Assembly: GCF_002979555.1 (NCBI RefSeq)
Contig: NZ_PCOZ01000005.1
Location: 332,939-396,938, forward strand
Direction of reading: 5' to 3'
DNA from: Pseudomonas sp. MYb60
GTDB taxonomy: Bacteria > Pseudomonadota > Gammaproteobacteria > Pseudomonadales > Pseudomonadaceae
DNA: 64,000 nucleotides
Positions 60,055 through 64,000 of the stretch are shown piece by piece (positions within the stretch are counted from its first letter, which is position 1; every line of letters begins with the position of its first letter). Below the pieces are notes generated by a model. It did not search any database. It was not told where the DNA came from and was given only the letters and a program-made list of their open reading frames with translations. Made by a program: the position numbers and the translations under genes.

Positions 60055-61692
60055 TCACGCGTCCAGCCACACCTGCTCGGCGAACATGTAGCCCATGAAA
60101 CCGCCCAGCGGGTTGGAGTCGTAGCCCTTGATGCGCTGGTCGACGCCGTCGATGTTGCTGATGAACACCGGCACGCCGATGCCGCTGTGGTCATGCACCA
60201 GGGTCTGCATGTCGGCGTACATCTTGCCGCGCTTGGCGTCGTCGGTTTCGCCACGGGCGAGCATCAGCAACTGGTCGAACTGATCGTTCTGCCAACCGGA
60301 CTCGTTCCACGGCGCCTTGGATTGGAAGAACTGCGAGAACATCACGTCGGCATTCGGCCGCGGGTTGATATTGCCGAAGCTCAGCGGGTGTTTCATCCAG
60401 TGGTTGGACCAGTAGCCATCGCTCGGCAGGCGGTTCACATCCAGCTTGAGCCCGGCCTGCTTGGCCGACTGCTGCAGCAGCACCGCGATGTCCACCGAGC
60501 CGGTAGCGGCCGGCGAAGCCATGACCGGCATGGTGATGCTTTCCATCCCGGCCTTTTTCAGCAGGAACCTGGCTTTTTCCGGGTCGTAGACGGTCTGCGG
60601 CAGGTCGGCATTGAAGTAACGCGAGCCCGGCGCAATCGGGTGGTCGTTGCCCACCACGGCGAAACCTCGGAACACTGCGGACTTGACCTGTTCACGGTCC
60701 AGCAGCAGTTTCATGGCTTGGGTGAAATCGGCGTTTTTACCGGGCAACTGATCCTGTCGAATGATCAAGTCAGTGTAGTTGCCCGACGGCGCATCGACCA
60801 CGCGGTGTTTGGCGCTGGCGGCAATGCGAGTGGTGGAGCGCGGGTTGACCTCGTTGATCATGTGCACGTCGCCCGACAGCAGCGCGTTGACCCGCGACGG
60901 TTCGTCTGCAATGGCAATGAACTCGATTTCGTCGAGGTAAGGCAGGCCCGGTTTCCAGTAGTTTTTGTTGCGCACCGCAATCGAGCGCACGCCAGGCTTG
61001 AACTCACCGACGGTGAACGGGCCGGTGCCGATGCCTTTGTTGAAGTCGGTGGTGCCTTCGGGAACGATCAACAGGTGCGACACGGCAAGGATCGACGGCA
61101 ACTCGGCGTTGGGCGCGCTGAGGCGGATCTGCACTTCGTTGGGGCCCGTGGCCTTGATCTCGGTGACCTGCTCCATCAGCGGCATGACCTTGGAACCGGT
61201 GAGCGGGTCCTTGTGGCGGCTGAGGGAAAACACCACGTCGGCAGCGGTGAGGCTCTTGCCGTTGTGGAAGGTCACGTCCTTGCGCAGGGTGATGGTCCAC
61301 AGGGTGGCGTCGGTGTTGTCGATGCGCTCGGCCAGTTCCAGTTGCGGCACCAGGTGTTTATCGAAACGGGTCAGGCCGTTGTAGAACATGAAGTGGCGCA
61401 CGTAGTCGGTGGACAGCGCGCCCTTGGCCGGGTCGAGGGTGTCGGCGGTAGAGCTGGACATGCCCGCCACGCGGATCTTGCCGCCGGGCTTGCCTTTGCC
61501 GGGGGTGGCGGCTTCATCGGCGAACAATTTGCCGGCGGCGCCAAACAGGCTGCCTGCACCGGCAGCGGCGACACCGGCCACGCCGAGCATCTGCAAGGCG
61601 TTACGGCGCGACATGCCACGATTGAGGCTTTCGAAAACCCGCAGGCTGTCCTGACCGGAGATGAGCTCGGGGGTGTTTTTGTTGTCAGTCAT
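60055..61692 (-). CDS. Peptide/opine-type ABC transporter, binding protein with Tat-like signal
   Basis: A 545-residue family 5 binding protein. The signal is unusual: about 26 polar residues precede a twin-arginine motif MSRRNALQMLGVAGVAAAGA, and cleavage is expected after LFADEA near residue 59. Mature blocks are TLDPAKGALSTDYVRHFMFY, VTFHNGKSLTAADVVFSLS, GTGPFTVGEFKPG and NYWKPGLPYLDEIEF. Such N-extensions are typical of Tat-exported binding proteins. Ligand not known; opines, peptides or N-acyl amino acids are candidates. Confidence 0.9.
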   Translation of the reverse strand: MTDNKNTPELISGQDSLRVFESLNRGMSRRNALQMLGVAGVAAAGAGSLFGAAGKLFADEAATPGKGKPGGKIRVAGMSSSTADTLDPAKGALSTDYVRHFMFYNGLTRFDKHLVPQLELAERIDNTDATLWTITLRKDVTFHNGKSLTAADVVFSLSRHKDPLTGSKVMPLMEQVTEIKATGPNEVQIRLSAPNAELPSILAVSHLLIVPEGTTDFNKGIGTGPFTVGEFKPGVRSIAVRNKNYWKPGLPYLDEIEFIAIADEPSRVNALLSGDVHMINEVNPRSTTRIAASAKHRVVDAPSGNYTDLIIRQDQLPGKNADFTQAMKLLLDREQVKSAVFRGFAVVGNDHPIAPGSRYFNADLPQTVYDPEKARFLLKKAGMESITMPVMASPAATGSVDIAVLLQQSAKQAGLKLDVNRLPSDGYWSNHWMKHPLSFGNINPRPNADVMFSQFFQSKAPWNESGWQNDQFDQLLMLARGETDDAKRGKMYADMQTLVHDHSGIGVPVFISNIDGVDQRIKGYDSNPLGGFMGYMFAEQVWLDA

Positions 61693-61780
61693 ATCAAGGC
61701 TACCTGTCGATAATCGGAAGAATCGAGTGCTGCAGATGTCCACAGCGTCCTGGAAACACAAACGACGGTGACGCAAGAAC

Positions 61781-63055
61781 TCAGTGCAGATAATCCTGAA
61801 AGCGGTAATAGGCGCCCACGAAGGGCAGGAACCACGGCTTGCCGAAGTGCCCGGGAATCGCCGGCCAATCCAGTTCACCCCAGGGGTTGGCCGCCGCATT
61901 CCCGGCCATGACCTCGGCCATCACCTGGCCCATGTGCACCGACATCTGCACGCCGTGGCCGCTGTAGCCCATGGAGTGAAACACACCGCCATGCTGGCCA
62001 GCGCGCGGTAGGCGGTCGGACGTCATGTCCACCAGGCCGCCCCAGCAATAGTCGATCTTTACGTGCGCCAGCTGCGGGAACATGTTCAGCATCGCGGCTT
62101 GTAGCACCTTGCCGCTTTTGGCGTCGGAAACGCTGTCGGACATGGCAAACCGCGCACGCCCGCCAAACAGCAGGCGATTGTCCGGGGTCAGGCGAAAGTA
62201 GTTGCCGATCATGCGGCTGGTCACGTAGGCGCGATGTTGCGGCAACAACTGGTCGATCAGGGTTTGGGGCAGAACTTCAGTGGCGATCACAAAACTGCCC
62301 ACCGGCACGATGCGCCGGCGGTACCACCCCAGGTCGCCGTGTTGACAGGCGCCAGTGGCCAGCAACACCTGCCCGGCGTGCAGCGAACCCTTGGCGGTGT
62401 TGACCTGATAACCATTGGCCTGAGGCTTCCAGTCCTTGACCGGGGTGTGCTCATAAATCATTGCACCTTGGCGTGCGGCGGCTTCAGCCAGACCGACGCC
62501 AAAACGCCCGACATGCATCTGCACGCCATTGCGTTGCAGCAGGCCGCCGTGGAACTGCGCCGAATTGACTTCGGCACGGGTTTGCGCGGCGCTGAGCAAC
62601 TCGACATCGGCATCGACTTCCTTGCGGATCAGCTCGCAGGTGCGGGCCAGGCCGTCGTAATGCATCGGCTTGGCCGCCAACTTGAGCTTGCCGTTGCGCA
62701 CCAGGTCGCAGGCAATCCCTTCCTGCTCCACCAGGGAAACCACGGATTGCACCGCGTTTTCATAAGCCTGGTAATACGCCCGTGCCTTGTCGGCACCCAG
62801 GCTGGCATGCAACCCGGCGTAGTCCTGGGCCACCCCGGTGTTGCACTGCCCACCGTTACGTCCCGAGGCTTCGCCGATCACACGCCCGGCGTCGAGCACC
62901 ACCACGCTGGCACCCTTGAGCGCCAATGCCCGCGCCGCCGCCAGGCCGGTGAACCCACCGCCGACCACGGCCACATCGACCTGCGCGGGCAAACCGCCCA
63001 ACTGCGCGCCGGTAAACGCCGGTGCCGTATCCAGCCAATAGGATTCACTGCCCAT
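61781..63055 (-). CDS. FAD-dependent amine oxidase (PuuB/OrdL-like)
   Basis: A 424-residue DAO-family flavoprotein starting MGSESYWLDTAPAF. The FAD motif VAVVGGGFTGLAAARALA, GEASGRNGGQCNTG, LLATGACQHGDLGWYRRRI and GYSGHGVQMSVHMGQVMAEV place it with gamma-glutamylputrescine and related oxidases (E. coli PuuB/OrdL). These release an aldehyde and ammonia or amine plus H2O2. It is the second gene of the big leftward operon, with 22 nt to the previous gene and 88 nt to the binding-protein gene. The substrate is likely a linear amine or amino acid from the importer below. Confidence 0.87.
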   Translation of the reverse strand: MGSESYWLDTAPAFTGAQLGGLPAQVDVAVVGGGFTGLAAARALALKGASVVVLDAGRVIGEASGRNGGQCNTGVAQDYAGLHASLGADKARAYYQAYENAVQSVVSLVEQEGIACDLVRNGKLKLAAKPMHYDGLARTCELIRKEVDADVELLSAAQTRAEVNSAQFHGGLLQRNGVQMHVGRFGVGLAEAAARQGAMIYEHTPVKDWKPQANGYQVNTAKGSLHAGQVLLATGACQHGDLGWYRRRIVPVGSFVIATEVLPQTLIDQLLPQHRAYVTSRMIGNYFRLTPDNRLLFGGRARFAMSDSVSDAKSGKVLQAAMLNMFPQLAHVKIDYCWGGLVDMTSDRLPRAGQHGGVFHSMGYSGHGVQMSVHMGQVMAEVMAGNAAANPWGELDWPAIPGHFGKPWFLPFVGAYYRFQDYLH

Positions 63056-63077
63056 GTCTTGCCCTCAAGGTGTGCGG

Positions 63078-63746
63078 TTACAGGCCAACCAGCGCCGGCA
63101 GCCCACCGATATCGGTGATCTGACGGTATTCGTAGAACGCGTTGGCCGGGACTTCATGACCTCGCGCTACAAAGGCCTTGTTCTTGATCTTCATGTCATG
63201 GGCCGGCATCAGGTCATAACGGAAGCTCGACGATACATGCAAGATGTCTTCCGGACCGCAGCCCAGGTTGTCGAGCATGAACTCGAATGCAGCCAGGCGC
63301 GGCTTGTAGGCCTGGGCCTGTTCAGCCGTGAACACCTTGTGGAACGGCGCGCCGAGCTTGTCGACGTTGGACATGATCTGGCTGTCGCTGGCATTCGAGA
63401 AAATCACCAGGGGGATCTTGTCGGCGATTTTCGACAGACCGGCCGGCACGTCCGCATGGGGACCCCAGGTCGGGACGGCGTCGTAATACAGCTGGCCCTC
63501 ATCGCGGTAGTCGATACCCCAGCGCTTGCAGGTACGGGCCAGGGCGGTCTTGAGGATTTCGTCATACGGGCGCCAGTCGCCCATGACCTGGTCGAGGCGG
63601 TAGGCGGAGAAGTCCTTGACGAACTGGTCCATCTGCTCGGGCTTGATGCGATCGGCGAAGATCTCCCGGGTCATGGTGCCCATGTGGAAGTTGGTCAGCG
63701 TACCGTAGCAATCGAACGTAATGAATTTGGGGCGAAGAAAGCTCAT
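63078..63746 (-). CDS. Haloacid dehalogenase type II
   Basis: A 222-residue HAD enzyme. Motif I is FITFDCYGTLTNF (nucleophile D12), motif II IFSNAS (Ser), motif III KPRLAAFEFML (Lys) and motif IV HVSSSFRYDLMPA. This fits L-2-haloacid dehalogenases, although many relatives act on unknown small substrates. ATG 63746 has CAGGACC upstream; a longer frame to 63878 runs through the promoter region. It is the first gene of the operon, just downstream of a 9-bp inverted repeat. Confidence 0.82.
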   Translation of the reverse strand: MSFLRPKFITFDCYGTLTNFHMGTMTREIFADRIKPEQMDQFVKDFSAYRLDQVMGDWRPYDEILKTALARTCKRWGIDYRDEGQLYYDAVPTWGPHADVPAGLSKIADKIPLVIFSNASDSQIMSNVDKLGAPFHKVFTAEQAQAYKPRLAAFEFMLDNLGCGPEDILHVSSSFRYDLMPAHDMKIKNKAFVARGHEVPANAFYEYRQITDIGGLPALVGL

Positions 63747-64000
63747 TGAGTGCGGTCCTGGAGTTCGTTGAGTGTGACTGGCGTTCGCTGCCCTGGCGGC
63801 GCGTTGGCCTCGTTGCAGCACAGGTTCATTACACCACTGTGAAATCAGCATATGCCGTCTAAAACGACCTGTGCTCAATACAAACCACCGTTTTGAGGGC
63901 AGGCCTCAGCAGACTTTGCGGTGCGCGCCAGGCTTGGGCAGGGAAGCGTTTGAGGCCAACTTGCGCTTCAAGAGCGTACTGATCGATATCGAAGCGCTCT
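63747..64000. other. Promoter region and undetermined window end
   Basis: Upstream of the dehalogenase gene lies a promoter region; beyond about 63900 the sequence can be read as part of a gene on either strand. On the minus strand a frame ends with TGA at 63906-63908 (...LPKPGAHRKVC); on the plus strand a frame is open to the edge (...EAFEANLRFKSVLIDIEAL). Too little is inside the window to choose. Confidence 0.4.
63817..63875. promoter_or_regulatory. 9-bp inverted repeat spaced by about five helical turns
   Basis: AGCACAGGT (63817-63825) and ACCTGTGCT (63867-63875) are exact complements, 50 nt centre to centre, 70-130 nt upstream of the dehalogenase ATG. This spacing could let two regulator dimers on the same face form a small loop. 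Which regulator binds is unknown. Confidence 0.35.

Noticed and set aside
1..64000. tRNA, rRNA, CRISPR arrays, prophage, insertion sequences, toxin-antitoxin pairs and known defence genes
   Set aside because: None was recognised. Repeats present are REP/BIME elements with irregular spacing, not CRISPR; no transposase or integrase motif was seen.

Overview
The window looks like a chromosomal segment of a Pseudomonas of the P. fluorescens group. Coding density is very high, the base composition is GC-rich with strong G/C at third codon positions, and operons are chained by 4-nt ATGA overlaps. Several intergenic gaps carry the inverted REP/BIME repeats typical of these genomes (core like GGGAGGGGGCTTGCCCCCGA). 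I saw no rRNA, tRNA, CRISPR array, integrase or insertion sequence. The content is accessory metabolism: transport, catabolic enzymes, oxidoreductases, regulators and lipoproteins.

Layout. 1-1018: tail of an RND-type outer membrane channel and a truncated alpha/beta-hydrolase-like protein without its catalytic serine. 1131-9377: a FadR-type regulator and a complete branched-chain-amino-acid/urea-type ABC importer fused transcriptionally to an M20 N-carbamoylase/allantoate amidohydrolase and an amidase. This looks like a nitrogen-scavenging operon for an amide or ureido compound. 9593-15826: a LysR regulator, a membrane-anchored six-bladed propeller protein, and an AttEFGH-like export module (ATPase, double-FtsX permease, lipocalin-like lipoprotein). 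15980-18120: a histidine phosphatase, a small unknown protein and an orphan, apparently degenerate ABC ATPase.

18266-35968 is the most interesting region. It holds a peptide/opine-type ABC importer, a TTC38-like TPR protein, a P1-family peptidase/amidase, a TonB-dependent receptor, and a tightly overlapping operon of five luciferase-like flavin monooxygenases with a secreted SurE-like nucleotidase. Four separate transcription units here are each preceded by a good -24/-12 sigma54 promoter, and I saw no other such promoter in the intergenic regions of the window. I read this as one RpoN-controlled regulon for acquiring and breaking down an organic, probably sulfur-containing, compound. The substrate is inferred, not shown.

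36170-45881: a Sbal_3080-type lipoprotein, an operon of three more lipoproteins, a PNPOx-fold flavoprotein, two tandem LysR regulators, a glutathione S-transferase, an orphan ATP-grasp ligase of the L-amino-acid-ligase type, a FetAB-like ABC pair and an e(P4)-type acid phosphatase. 45993-63746: an Lrp regulator, a HAD hydrolase and GabT in one unit, a divergent GhrA-like reductase, then a 12-gene leftward catabolic operon. That operon contains a HAD dehalogenase, an amine oxidase, a peptide/opine-type ABC importer, a heterotrimeric FAD/[2Fe-2S] amino-acid or opine dehydrogenase, an ArgE-like deacylase, succinate-semialdehyde dehydrogenase and a tartrate/D-malate dehydrogenase. These genes would import an N-substituted amino acid or amine, remove an acyl group, oxidise the C-N bond and feed a semialdehyde and a hydroxyacid into the TCA cycle.
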